Counted from the first letter of the stretch, positions 1 to 7,557 are shown. The stretch is DNA of 36,179 nt from Fidelibacterota bacterium (GCA_016844945.1 JAERTJ010000086.1:1-36179), one strand, 5' to 3'. Made by a program: numbers and translations. The notes: generated from the sequence alone by a model not told the origin.

Positions 1-89
1 ATATAGGATCCACTCTATAGCTTCATTCTATAATCACTTGAATTTCTTATTTCAACAATAAAGAATATAGCGCATTGAGCAATTTCCAC

Positions 90-359
90 CTAGCGCCTAC
101 CCCACACAAACCCAGGGTTTGAGAAGGAAATCACACTTAGGGTAATATCACGGTCTCCAGTTCCATTATTCTTCACGTTCATGCATATCTCATCACCCCA
201 CAATACGCCAACTGAAAAACGGGCTAGTTGTGGATATTGATGCATCCTATAACATCCAATTCTGAACTCAGGAAGTCGTCTCAGCGCATTAATAATCCGA
301 CAACCAGGATTACCAGATCGAAAATCCTTTGCTGTACAAATTAATCCCGCACCATTTTT
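90..359 (-). pseudogene. orphan open frame, possible gene remnant
   Basis: On the minus strand a frame of about 90 codons runs from a TAA at 360-362 to a TAG at 90-92. It has no ATG, GTG or TTG near its beginning. This stretch is visibly richer in G and C than the AT-rich DNA at 360-990. Part of the translation (GDEICMNVKNNGTGDRDI) resembles a beta-sandwich strand pattern, but I recognise no family. A second stop-to-stop minus frame of about 58 codons lies further upstream at roughly 475-650, in the AT-rich part. The simplest reading is a decayed gene fragment or a chance open frame. Confidence is low. Confidence 0.22.
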
Positions 360-765
360 TTAATGATCTATCAAGACTACAAAAGTTGCTTTTCGCAAGC
401 AGACGCTTTTAGATGTAATTTTCCAACCTATTTAGACAGAAGAAATAAATCTTTTTCCATAATAAGCTACCTTATCGTTTTTCTCTACTTTTTTTTGGCT
501 TTATTATATTCATTTAAACCTATTTCCCAGAAAACAGTATTTACCTCAAGCGTAATATTTTTAATACATTCTACAGTTTGATCTGCTAATTGTCGCCAAT
601 GTTTAGAATAAATAATACCTCCACGCCCTAAGTGTTTGTAAATTATTACACCTTTCTAATTCTTTGTTTATTTTTGTTTTACCTGCATTTTAATTTGTGT
701 TTTTACTGTTTTTGGCTTGAAAAATCATCAATTTTTCACAAGGATAAACAGAAATTGTACTATTT
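360..765. other. AT-rich stretch, no supported gene
   Basis: This stretch is strongly AT-rich with homopolymer runs. The short plus-strand open frames here (around 363-581 and 717-923) have AT-driven, unconvincing translations, no clear ribosome binding site and no recognisable family. I see no tRNA, terminator or insertion-sequence end. It probably belongs to the long upstream region of the pilin-like gene at 999. Confidence 0.5.
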
Positions 766-845
766 ATATGACATATAATTGTGACAAGCGTGTCATATTG
801 TGTTGTTTTTATGACGCGATATTCATAATGAACATTTTTATGACG
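766..845 (+). promoter_or_regulatory. candidate enhancer (activator) sites for the sigma-54 promoter at 892
   Basis: Four hexamers of the form ATGACR or its complement occur at 768, 791, 811 and 840, with a related GTGACA at 781. ATATGACA (766-773) and TGTCATAT (791-798) form a perfect 8-base inverted repeat, and inside it TGACA-AGCG-TGTCA (782-795) is a compact palindrome. The sites lie about 50-125 bases upstream of the -24 element, where NtrC/PilR-type activators of sigma-54 commonly bind. The same hexamer recurs upstream of the second copy. The activator's identity is inference, and its gene is not in the window. Confidence 0.5.
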
Positions 846-891
846 TCTTTAAATTATTGTATTTTATACGTTTATCGGGTGCACTGTGAAT

Positions 892-907
892 TGGCACAGC
901 ATTTGAA
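892..907 (+). promoter_or_regulatory. sigma-54 (-24/-12) promoter, copy 1
   Basis: TGGCAC at 892-897, five bases, then TTGAA at 903-907 closely match the RpoN consensus TGGCAC-N5-TTGCA, differing at the C of the -12 element. Transcription would start near 917-920 and run into the gene at 999. The same element and its flanks recur at 2232-2247 before the paralogous gene, which argues for function. Sigma-54 control of pilins is well known in Pseudomonas and Myxococcus. Confidence 0.75.
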
Positions 908-922
908 TATATATAGGGCGTG

Positions 923-994
923 ATGAGAACTGAAACCATACAAAAGACCAATACTATCCAGAACACTCTGGGCACCGTAAAGGTAAACAGGTAG
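923..994 (+). other. short upstream ORF in the leader of the first pilin-like gene
   Basis: An ATG lies 16 bases after the -12 element and opens a 23-codon frame ending with TAG five bases before the ATG at 999. The second copy also has an ATG exactly 16 bases after its -12 element (2263), opening a 26-codon frame that ends at 2343. The two peptides are not clearly similar and no strong ribosome binding site fits so close to the predicted transcript start. It could be a leader peptide or simply part of the duplicated promoter block. Confidence 0.25.
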
Positions 995-998
995 TCCG

Positions 999-1937
999 AT
1001 GTTAGTCGCAGTCCTAATGCTCTTTACCGTCTTCTCCTTTACTGGTGTTGCAGTATTGAACGTCTCTTATCTATCTAACACCAATTCAATGGAAACAATA
1101 AATAATATCAAACTACAGTATGCTGTAGAGTCTTCAATTAATGAAGCACTCTGGAGAATTAACGTAGGTGCCGACTCCCTGGTAAACATCGATATCGATG
1201 GTGTAACCACAGTTTATGATTCAGCAACACATGTTTTATCTGTAAATGTTGATAAATTCCAGATGGAATCTGAGATTCTTTTAGATCTATCTGAAGATAC
1301 TCACTTTGATCGCGGAATTGCTGCAGAAGAAGAAGTCGTCCTCAACGGATATGATCCAGGTTTGGATAGCGAACAGCAACCACGTGGGAATTTTGAATTT
1401 TTACCAGATGTTGATATTGACTATTTCACCGATAATGCCGTTGAGATCCACACAAACTCGTTTTACAAGTTGGAAGATGACACGCTTACAGATGGCATCC
1501 ATGTTTTCACTGGTAACTACATCACACTCGAAGATGTTACCCTCCTTTCTGGAACAGTTGTATTCACAGGTCACCATGTAAGGTTCATGTATGATAACTA
1601 TATCGCCTCAGCACCTGGTGATACAACAGGCGCCTTACCAGCCGTTGTGTTTACAAATCCAAATCAAAACTTTGATCTTTATAGTCAGCACCAGGGCGAA
1701 ACAATAATTGGCGCTATCTACTGCAAAGGTAATGTTACGCTGAGAAATGGTTTCGTTTCTGGACCTATCGTTGGTAAGACAGTTACCATGTATGATGACT
1801 TGAATTTCCTCGATACAGAAAATTCAGGAAAGTTCAAATGGACAAAAGGTTTTGGTCATCGCGATAATTATGACTGGCCAAAACAGATTGGTCGCTGGAA
1901 GATTCACAAATGGCTTAAAAAGAATATCGCCGCCTAG
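999..1937 (+). CDS. PilX/pilin-like protein with beta-helix body, copy 1
   Basis: This 312-residue protein opens directly with a hydrophobic helix (about residues 1-24) followed by the polar amphipathic stretch typical of minor pilins. The pattern LVAVLM...GVAVLNVS...LQYAVESSINEALWRIN resembles the PilX N-terminal domain. From about residue 160 it has repeating short beta strands (HVFTGNYITL, GTVVFTGHHVRF, AIYCKGNVTLRNGFVSGPIVG), consistent with a right-handed beta-helix. The C-terminal tail is basic and aromatic. No prepilin leader is encoded: the in-frame stop TAA at 984 allows only four codons before the ATG. An AGGT at 989-992 can serve as ribosome binding site. Its neighbour at 2337 is a same-length paralogue and pilMNOPQ lies downstream, so a role in or on a type IV pilus is inferred. 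It could instead be a signal-anchored surface protein. Confidence 0.75.
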   Translation: MLVAVLMLFTVFSFTGVAVLNVSYLSNTNSMETINNIKLQYAVESSINEALWRINVGADSLVNIDIDGVTTVYDSATHVLSVNVDKFQMESEILLDLSEDTHFDRGIAAEEEVVLNGYDPGLDSEQQPRGNFEFLPDVDIDYFTDNAVEIHTNSFYKLEDDTLTDGIHVFTGNYITLEDVTLLSGTVVFTGHHVRFMYDNYIASAPGDTTGALPAVVFTNPNQNFDLYSQHQGETIIGAIYCKGNVTLRNGFVSGPIVGKTVTMYDDLNFLDTENSGKFKWTKGFGHRDNYDWPKQIGRWKIHKWLKKNIAA

Positions 1938-1978
1938 TCACAACTCTTTCGTAAATTCAACAAATTGATCATTTCAAG

Positions 1979-2002
1979 AAACCTCAATTATGAGGTTTTT
2001 TT
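1979..2002 (+). terminator. intrinsic terminator after pilin-like gene 1
   Basis: AAACCTCA (1979-1986), a four-base loop ATTA, then TGAGGTTT (1991-1998) form a perfect 8-base-pair stem continuing into a T run to 2002. It lies 42 bases after the stop codon and separates the two paralogues into independent transcripts. Confidence 0.8.
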
Positions 2003-2011
2003 ATATATTTT

Positions 2012-2154
2012 AATATGATATATATTATCATATTGGTGTTTATTATGAATTTACAGCCGTAATATATTTACGTCATCTATAATTATTTTTATATGCTGTC
2101 GTATTAATAATACTTGTAAAGTATTATTTGTCATATTAATGTTACCTCATGACA
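2012..2154 (+). promoter_or_regulatory. candidate activator sites and dyad upstream of copy 2
   Basis: This is the functional part of the 399-base gap between the two pilin-like genes. It holds a perfect 9-base dyad AATATGATA-N5-TATCATATT (2012-2034). It also holds the hexamers CGTCAT (2071), TGTCAT (2129) and ATGACA (2149), plus a related TGTCGT at 2097. TGTCAT and ATGACA form an inverted repeat with a 14-base spacer. The hexamers lie about 80-160 bases upstream of the -24 element at 2232 and match those before copy 1, so they are candidate sites for a shared sigma-54 activator. The regulator's identity is inference. Confidence 0.45.
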
Positions 2155-2231
2155 TTACATAATCGCATAGAATATATTTATTACATACCTAACTATATGT
2201 TGTTATTCAATTTATACACATTTTATATAAC

Positions 2232-2247
2232 TGGCACGCGATTTGAA
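2232..2247 (+). promoter_or_regulatory. sigma-54 (-24/-12) promoter, copy 2
   Basis: TGGCAC at 2232-2237, five bases (GCGAT), then TTGAA at 2243-2247. Spacing and flanks match copy 1 at 892-907: both continue TTTGAAT(A/G)TATAT and reach an ATG 16 bases after the -12 element. A transcript start near 2257-2260 gives a leader of about 80 bases before the gene at 2337. Confidence 0.75.
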
Positions 2248-2336
2248 TGTATATATGGCAGTATGAGCAACACTATAAAAAATATTAGAACTGATTACGA
2301 CGCAAGGCACGTATCTCACTTGGTTGAGGTCACATC

Positions 2337-3275
2337 ATGCTAGTTGCAGTCCTCATGGTATTTGTTGTTTTTAGTTTTACCGGTGTAGCTGTGCTCAATG
2401 TTTCCTACCTGTCCAACTCCAGTTCAATGGAAACCGTGAACAATATCAAACTTCAGTATGCTGTAGAGTCTTCAATTAATGAGTCCCTATGGCGCATCAA
2501 TACAGGCATTGATAGTTTAGTAAATGCCAGTGCTGATGGTGTAACTACCATTTTTGATCCCGAGCTGAATACACTTACAGTAAATGTTGATAGATTTCAG
2601 ATGGAATCAGAGATTGTTCTGGACCTATCAGAGGATACTCATTTTGATAGAGGTATTGCAGCTGAAGAACAAGTGATCCTTGATGGATATGATCCAGGTC
2701 TGGAAGAGGAAAATCAGGTACGAGGTGGGTTTGACTTTTTACCAGAAGCGGATATCCAATATTTTTTGGATAATGCAACCCAGGTACATAATAGTTCCTG
2801 GAAAGTATGGGCCAACAACACCTTCCCCGATGGGATCCATGTGTTTACAGGCAATTACATTGCGCTTGATGATATTAGAATTACCTCAGGTACACTCGTA
2901 TTCACAGGACATCATGTTAGTTTTTGGGGAAATAATGAAATCACTGCTCCAGTTGGCGATAGCACGAGCACGTCACCCGCTCTAATTTTTACTCATCCAA
3001 ATCAAGATTTTGAAATGTATAGCCATGAAGGAAATGAATCGATCATAGGTGCGATATATTGTAAAGGAAATATAACCCTGAATAATGGAACAGTTTCAGG
3101 TCCTATTATCGGTAAGAACGTTACAATGAACGGTCACTACGACTTTCAGGATACTGAGCATTCCAACCGTTATCGCTGGACCAGAGGTTTTGGAAACAGG
3201 GAAAATTATGACTGGCCAAAGCAGATCGGCCACTGGAAAATCCATAAATGGATCAAGAAGCACATCGCCGCATAA
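2337..3275 (+). CDS. PilX/pilin-like protein with beta-helix body, copy 2
   Basis: A paralogue of the protein at 999, also exactly 312 residues, collinear and with most positions identical by eye. The hydrophobic start MLVAVLM...GVAVLNVSYLSN, the block QYAVESSINE, the block LSEDTHFDRGIAAEE, the beta-helix strands and the tail NYDWPKQIG-WKIHKW are shared. They differ most around residues 120-205. GAGGT at 2326-2330 with six bases to the ATG is a good ribosome binding site. An in-frame TGA at 2325 rules out an upstream leader peptide. It has its own promoter and terminator, so the two copies may be expressed separately or at different levels. Export route and assembly into a pilus are unproven. 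Confidence 0.75.
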   Translation: MLVAVLMVFVVFSFTGVAVLNVSYLSNSSSMETVNNIKLQYAVESSINESLWRINTGIDSLVNASADGVTTIFDPELNTLTVNVDRFQMESEIVLDLSEDTHFDRGIAAEEQVILDGYDPGLEEENQVRGGFDFLPEADIQYFLDNATQVHNSSWKVWANNTFPDGIHVFTGNYIALDDIRITSGTLVFTGHHVSFWGNNEITAPVGDSTSTSPALIFTHPNQDFEMYSHEGNESIIGAIYCKGNITLNNGTVSGPIIGKNVTMNGHYDFQDTEHSNRYRWTRGFGNRENYDWPKQIGHWKIHKWIKKHIAA

Positions 3276-3307
3276 ATAACTTCGAATTTCTCCGGTCACA
3301 ATTTTTG

Positions 3308-3337
3308 AAAATCCTCTCAAATCGAGAGGATTTTTTT
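3308..3337 (+). terminator. intrinsic terminator after pilin-like gene 2
   Basis: AAAATCCTCTC (3308-3318), loop AAATC, then GAGAGGATTTT (3324-3334) form an 11-base-pair stem followed by a T run. It isolates the pilin-like unit from pilM, which must have its own promoter somewhere in 3338-3467. No strong promoter match was recognised there. Confidence 0.85.
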
Positions 3338-3467
3338 GTTGGGTAATCCTCGATTTAAAGACCTTTTTGAATAGAAACTTCAACCATCATTTCTATATTC
3401 ATAAGATGTAGGCAACATGAAATACACAAAGGATTGTTTATAAAACAAAATCAGGCATTTAAGGATC

Positions 3468-4511
3468 GTGGCTAGCTCAAAAAAAATTCGAATTGGAATT
3501 GATATAGGAACCAACTCAATCAAGTTGGCTTCCTTCTATTCCAAGAAGAAAAACAAGAAGCATTCAAAACTTCTTAAATATGATTTCCTTGAAGAAGATG
3601 TAGTTACTGACGTTCGAGAAGTGAACGAGCCTCATATCATGACAGGCCTGAAAACCCTATTGGGTGAAGTTCCCTATAAGCGTGCAAAAATCAATGTTGG
3701 TTTAAGTGCAAAATTCCAAAACTTATTCTTTCTTCAACTTCCCCAAATTGCCTCACATGAACTGAAACAGGCCTTGTTCTGGGAACTTGCCCCCCTCCTT
3801 TCAGATCCAGTTGATAATTATGAATATGATTTCGCCCTTCTACCACAAACGCAGAAGAAGAAAGTGAATGTTCTCCTGGCAGTTATTAAGAAGAATCGGA
3901 TTGAGTGGCTCCAAAAAGTTTTCAAATCCCTTTCAACAAACATAGATATTCTGGAGACCAGTACGCTTCCAACCGTTGAACTGTTTCATAAATCACACCC
4001 CAAGTTGGTAGATGCTGTAGGTGTGCTACAACTGGGCGGAAGTAATTCCCATTATACCATTGTTGACCAGGCCCAGCATCCTGAGTTTTTGTACCTTCCC
4101 TTTGGGGGCAACGACCTAAATTCTATTATCGCAAAAACAGCAGACATTCCCTTTATAGAAGTTGAATATCTGAGACGTGGTGTTATGGAGATGAGTAGCA
4201 ATGATCAACCACTGAGTGCTTTATATATGGAGAACACACGGGTTGGGAAAGCACTCAAAGATTTATCCTTAACGGTTCGAAAGCTTAACTTCCGTCATTT
4301 TTACAATACTGGCCAAAAAGTGAGCAAGCTGTATGTGACCGGCGGTCTGCTAAATGATTCATTTATTCGCTCCTTTTTTACCCTTTCTGAAGAAATTATG
4401 GAAATACCAGCAGAAGTGTGGGATCCTATTCAAGAGTATTACCCGGATATAGATATTAGTCCAGGTAATCAATACCAGTTTTCTACAGCTATCGGACTGG
4501 CAATACGGTAA
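3468..4511 (+). CDS. pilM: type IV pilus assembly ATPase-fold protein PilM
   Basis: Cytoplasmic actin/FtsA-like protein of the type IV pilus alignment complex; PilM binds the N-terminus of PilN and links cytoplasmic motor components to the inner membrane. The N-terminal phosphate-binding loop IGIDIGTNSIKLA is at about residues 8-20, and glycine-rich strands follow at about 186-191 (VLQLGGS) and 285-289 (VTGGL). Length (347) is usual. The start is GTG; an AAGGA lies only two bases before it, which is tight. The ATG at 3417 is in frame but blocked by a stop at 3441. It heads a compact operon with pilN three bases later. Confidence 0.88.
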   Translation: MASSKKIRIGIDIGTNSIKLASFYSKKKNKKHSKLLKYDFLEEDVVTDVREVNEPHIMTGLKTLLGEVPYKRAKINVGLSAKFQNLFFLQLPQIASHELKQALFWELAPLLSDPVDNYEYDFALLPQTQKKKVNVLLAVIKKNRIEWLQKVFKSLSTNIDILETSTLPTVELFHKSHPKLVDAVGVLQLGGSNSHYTIVDQAQHPEFLYLPFGGNDLNSIIAKTADIPFIEVEYLRRGVMEMSSNDQPLSALYMENTRVGKALKDLSLTVRKLNFRHFYNTGQKVSKLYVTGGLLNDSFIRSFFTLSEEIMEIPAEVWDPIQEYYPDIDISPGNQYQFSTAIGLAIR

Positions 4512-4513
4512 AT

Positions 4514-5119
4514 ATGGAATACCAACTCAATTTTCTCAGTACCACCGCTGACGAGCGCATCAAGCGCCACATGAAGCGTTTCAGCTTTCTGCTATACATA
4601 ATTGTTTTTGGGGCAACCCTCTTTATCCTGTTTAGAACCCATGAAAGTCAGACCTATATGGCTCAAGTCTTTGAAGGTCTAAATGCGGATATTGAAGGGA
4701 AAATATCCAGTGTTGAACCCCGCATGCTGTTTCTTGAGAGAAAGATAGGTGTCAGGAATAGGCTGAGGAAACAATCAGATATTTTCCTGCAACCCAGAAA
4801 TAGACCCAGTATCTGGCGTAAAATGCTGATTGATATCACCAACGCCTTACCACCTGATCTGGTAATCACCAAAATATTCTCAAGATCAGATGGATCCACC
4901 AAGAAGAAAAAGGGAGACGGTCCTGCCCTGACCATCGAAGGATACACCTATATAGAAGGAAGTAATCGCGATATTCTATCAGTAGATAACTTCCGCGGGA
5001 ACCTGCTCTTTAGTCTGCCTCTCTCTACGATATATTCTGATATAAAAGTAGAGAACAATCGGATTTACAAGGAAGAGGATAGACTGAAACTCGTTTTTTC
5101 ATTGGGGCTTTACGAATGA
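4514..5119 (+). CDS. pilN: type IV pilus inner-membrane protein PilN
   Basis: Bitopic inner-membrane protein that pairs with PilO and contacts PilM. The short cytoplasmic N-terminus contains LNFLS, a variant of the INLLP-type motif that PilM binds. A single membrane helix follows at about residues 24-41, then a coiled-coil region and a small alpha/beta periplasmic domain. It starts three bases after the pilM stop and its last codons overlap pilO by ATGA, which indicates translational coupling. The call rests on position and topology because PilN sequences diverge strongly. Confidence 0.8.
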   Translation: MEYQLNFLSTTADERIKRHMKRFSFLLYIIVFGATLFILFRTHESQTYMAQVFEGLNADIEGKISSVEPRMLFLERKIGVRNRLRKQSDIFLQPRNRPSIWRKMLIDITNALPPDLVITKIFSRSDGSTKKKKGDGPALTIEGYTYIEGSNRDILSVDNFRGNLLFSLPLSTIYSDIKVENNRIYKEEDRLKLVFSLGLYE

Positions 5120-5694
5120 AAAAACAATTCCAATTCTGGCTAGAAGCGATTCAAATGAAATGGCTGGTCACCGCCATCGTCATTTATTTTGCATTCACGG
5201 GTTCTTCCCTACAGGTGCTCATTCTTCCAGAAAGCCAACGCTATGATGAAGCCGTACTACGCCAAAATCAGTTAGCGGAAACCTACATTGACCTGGTGAG
5301 TCTGGATATTGAGATGGCAATTAATAATCTAAATACTCAACTTGAGGAACTTGACTCACTGGAAAGTGTATTTGAAAATCGTCTTCTTCAGAGTACCCGA
5401 GTAAACGCGATTTTTCCTGTGCTGGATAAATTCTGTACACAATCCTTGCTAAAGGTTGTGACCCTCGAGCCCATGAATAAGTTTAACAACATCGGTAAAA
5501 AGTATCAGGCGCATTTGATTCGATTGAGTATGATTGGGAAATTTCCTGATTTCTTAAAATTTTTAGACGTTCTGGAAAGCCACAAGGAATGGATTCTTAT
5601 CGATGATATGATTGTTAAACCTCTGGAACGAAATGATTATGCGCGCTATGACCTGACACTCTCTGTACTTGTTGCTCAGGAGCCAAAAAAATGA
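5116..5694 (+). CDS. pilO: type IV pilus inner-membrane protein PilO
   Basis: PilO-like partner of PilN with the same topology. The cytoplasmic N-terminus is short, a membrane helix spans about residues 14-34, and a coiled coil follows at about 45-85. The periplasmic domain contains a typical segment around residues 120-150 (KKYQAHLIRLSMIGKFPDFLKFLD). In the family, PilN and PilO heterodimers bridge the inner-membrane platform to PilP and the secretin. The ATG overlaps the pilN TGA (ATGA), and the same overlap joins it to the next gene. Length (192) fits. Confidence 0.8.
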   Translation: MKKQFQFWLEAIQMKWLVTAIVIYFAFTGSSLQVLILPESQRYDEAVLRQNQLAETYIDLVSLDIEMAINNLNTQLEELDSLESVFENRLLQSTRVNAIFPVLDKFCTQSLLKVVTLEPMNKFNNIGKKYQAHLIRLSMIGKFPDFLKFLDVLESHKEWILIDDMIVKPLERNDYARYDLTLSVLVAQEPKK

Positions 5695-6245
5695 AAAACA
5701 AAAACACAACAATCCTTGTTTCTCTTTTGGCAGGCATAATTGTCATTTTTGCACTCCTCTGGTTCACCGGTACATACGAGAAGATATTTTCCGGTAAAAC
5801 TTCAGCAACGGTTGGGAACACGCTGGCCTTAGACCTTGAAACCCTTCAAACCACCATTCGAACGGTATCGTCTCCTGTGATCGAAAGTCTACAGTTTGTG
5901 GAAGCCATTGATACTTTGAGTCGTAATGCTGACCTCTCTAAATTGCGCAATCCCTTTGTGAGAGTCTATGTTGCACCACCTCCCTCTGCAAAACCTGTCG
6001 AACCAAAAAAATCGACCAAAAAGGCAACCAAGAAACCTGTGCGACGGAAAAAACGGATCGTGCGACCCAAAATTACAATCAATGGTATTATCTGGGATCG
6101 TTCAGCTCCCTACGCTATCTTAAACAACGATATTTATGGTGAAGGTGACAAGATTCAAGGTTACACTGTACAGACCATTCAAGATACCATGATCGTGTTG
6201 GGTAATAGTGAAGACATATTTTCTATTGTTATTGAGAGAGAGTAA
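5691..6245 (+). CDS. pilP: PilP-like periplasmic linker protein
   Basis: The N-terminal membrane segment (about residues 8-25) is followed by a helical region. A Lys/Pro-rich linker spans about 100-125. The compact C-terminal beta domain (ITINGIIWDRSAPYAILN, about 127-144) resembles the homology region of PilP and GspC that docks on the secretin N-domains. PilP is usually a lipoprotein; here a membrane anchor replaces a lipobox, closer to GspC-type proteins. It overlaps pilO by four bases and ends just before the secretin gene. The operon order MNOPQ supports the name, while the sequence alone supports only a PilP/GspC-like role. Confidence 0.72.
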   Translation: MKNKNTTILVSLLAGIIVIFALLWFTGTYEKIFSGKTSATVGNTLALDLETLQTTIRTVSSPVIESLQFVEAIDTLSRNADLSKLRNPFVRVYVAPPPSAKPVEPKKSTKKATKKPVRRKKRIVRPKITINGIIWDRSAPYAILNNDIYGEGDKIQGYTVQTIQDTMIVLGNSEDIFSIVIERE

Positions 6246-6246
6246 A

Positions 6247-7557
6247 ATGAAACCAAGTAATATCATTCTGCGATTACCAAGAGTTACCGTGCTGATCATC
6301 TTGGTTTTATTGCCCCTGTTGGCATTTACTCAAGCAAAAGGGGATAAAATTTCTATCACCGTGAATGAAGTAAAGCTAGAAAATGTGCTCAGGATTCTTA
6401 GCGAAAAAAGCGGAATGAAATTCATATCAGATCCTGCCATTCGAACCAATACGGTGACGCTTGATCTGAAAGATGTTGCCCCTCTGGAAGCCCTATCAAT
6501 TATGACCGAGCTCTATGACCTGGGATTCCAACAGCTCGGTACATCTGGGAAATATCTCGTGACAAACAAGGATGATATCGCTATCCCGACACGTATTGCT
6601 TCCTATTCTTGCCAGTTTTCGGAGGCTGCCGAAGTCGCACAGGCCTTACAAACTTTTGTCACACAGGACATCGGTAAGATATTCGGTGACACACGGACCA
6701 ATACGGTTATCGTCCAGGATACACCTGCCCAGGTTACTGAGCTTTTAAAACTTATGGCTGATTTGGATACCCATACCGATCAGGTGCATATTAAGAGTGC
6801 CATTGTTGAAGTTTCTTTATCCAAAGATCATGAACGCGGTGTCCAATGGTTCACACAGCAGAACTCAGAGGACGGTGCTGATCAAGGACTCTTTGCCACA
6901 GAATTTGGCTTGCGGGACCTTTTTATTGAACCACTAACCGAACCTTCCCTTCCGAATATCAATGGCGGGTTTGGTCTTGGGATCATCTCTGCTGATATTG
7001 ATGTTGTTTTAGGCCTACTCTCAACCACCAACGATTTAAACCTGCTTTCGACCCCCCACCTCATGGTTTTGGACAATAAACAGGCTGAAATTGAAGTTGG
7101 AGACCAGATACCTTTCCCAAAACTTAATGAGTTTGGAATGGTCTCATATGAATTTAAAAATGCAACTGTCAAGCTTACCATTCGTGCCCATGTAAATAAT
7201 GATTCAACACTAACCATCCAACTCCAACCACAAGCAAATTTCCAACAGGGTCTCACCCCGGACGGCATTCCCATTATTGCAACAAGAAGGGCTAGCACTG
7301 AAGTCATTGTAAGAAATGGCCAGACAGTAATTCTCGGTGGTCTCATGCAGGAAACCGATGTGATTGCCGAATCTAAAGTCCCAATTCTGGGATCAATTCC
7401 CCTCATCGGTGAACTCTTCAAATCAACAAAAACGACTCGCAGAAAAACTGAGCTCCTGGTGATGCTCACGCCTGAAATCGTCAATGTTTATAAGAATGGT
7501 GTGACCAAGAAGGATCTGGAAAAGATCCCAAAAGAGTTCCTTCGATCGCTTAAATAA
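6247..7557 (+). CDS. pilQ: type IV pilus secretin PilQ (short form)
   Basis: Outer-membrane secretin through which the pilus passes. The chosen ATG at 6247 follows GAGAGAG and opens with a signal peptide (residues 1-28, ending AFTQA); an upstream ATG at 6208 lies inside pilP and lacks the signal. An STN-type domain covers about residues 33-110 and an N1/KH-like domain about 115-180 (FGDTRTNTVIVQDTP). The secretin core covers about 190-425, with VGDQIPFP, TRRASTEVIVRNGQTVILGGL and VPILGSIPLIGELF. At 436 residues it is much shorter than proteobacterial PilQ, and no AMIN peptidoglycan-binding domain precedes the STN domain. The family oligomerises into a multimeric gated ring. Confidence 0.88.
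   Translation: MKPSNIILRLPRVTVLIILVLLPLLAFTQAKGDKISITVNEVKLENVLRILSEKSGMKFISDPAIRTNTVTLDLKDVAPLEALSIMTELYDLGFQQLGTSGKYLVTNKDDIAIPTRIASYSCQFSEAAEVAQALQTFVTQDIGKIFGDTRTNTVIVQDTPAQVTELLKLMADLDTHTDQVHIKSAIVEVSLSKDHERGVQWFTQQNSEDGADQGLFATEFGLRDLFIEPLTEPSLPNINGGFGLGIISADIDVVLGLLSTTNDLNLLSTPHLMVLDNKQAEIEVGDQIPFPKLNEFGMVSYEFKNATVKLTIRAHVNNDSTLTIQLQPQANFQQGLTPDGIPIIATRRASTEVIVRNGQTVILGGLMQETDVIAESKVPILGSIPLIGELFKSTKTTRRKTELLVMLTPEIVNVYKNGVTKKDLEKIPKEFLRSLK

Noticed and set aside
923..1010. Programmed frameshift joining the short upstream ORF to the pilin-like protein to supply a leader peptide
   Set aside because: The shift needed would be in opposite directions in the two copies (frames differ as -1 and +1), and neither short peptide has a prepilin cleavage motif.
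6882..7484. Long antisense open frame inside pilQ
   Set aside because: It is a shadow of the secretin gene. The translation has no recognisable family, and pilQ motifs are intact on the other strand. The same applies to antisense frames in the Nramp-like gene (17934-18482) and in ffh (23902-24360).
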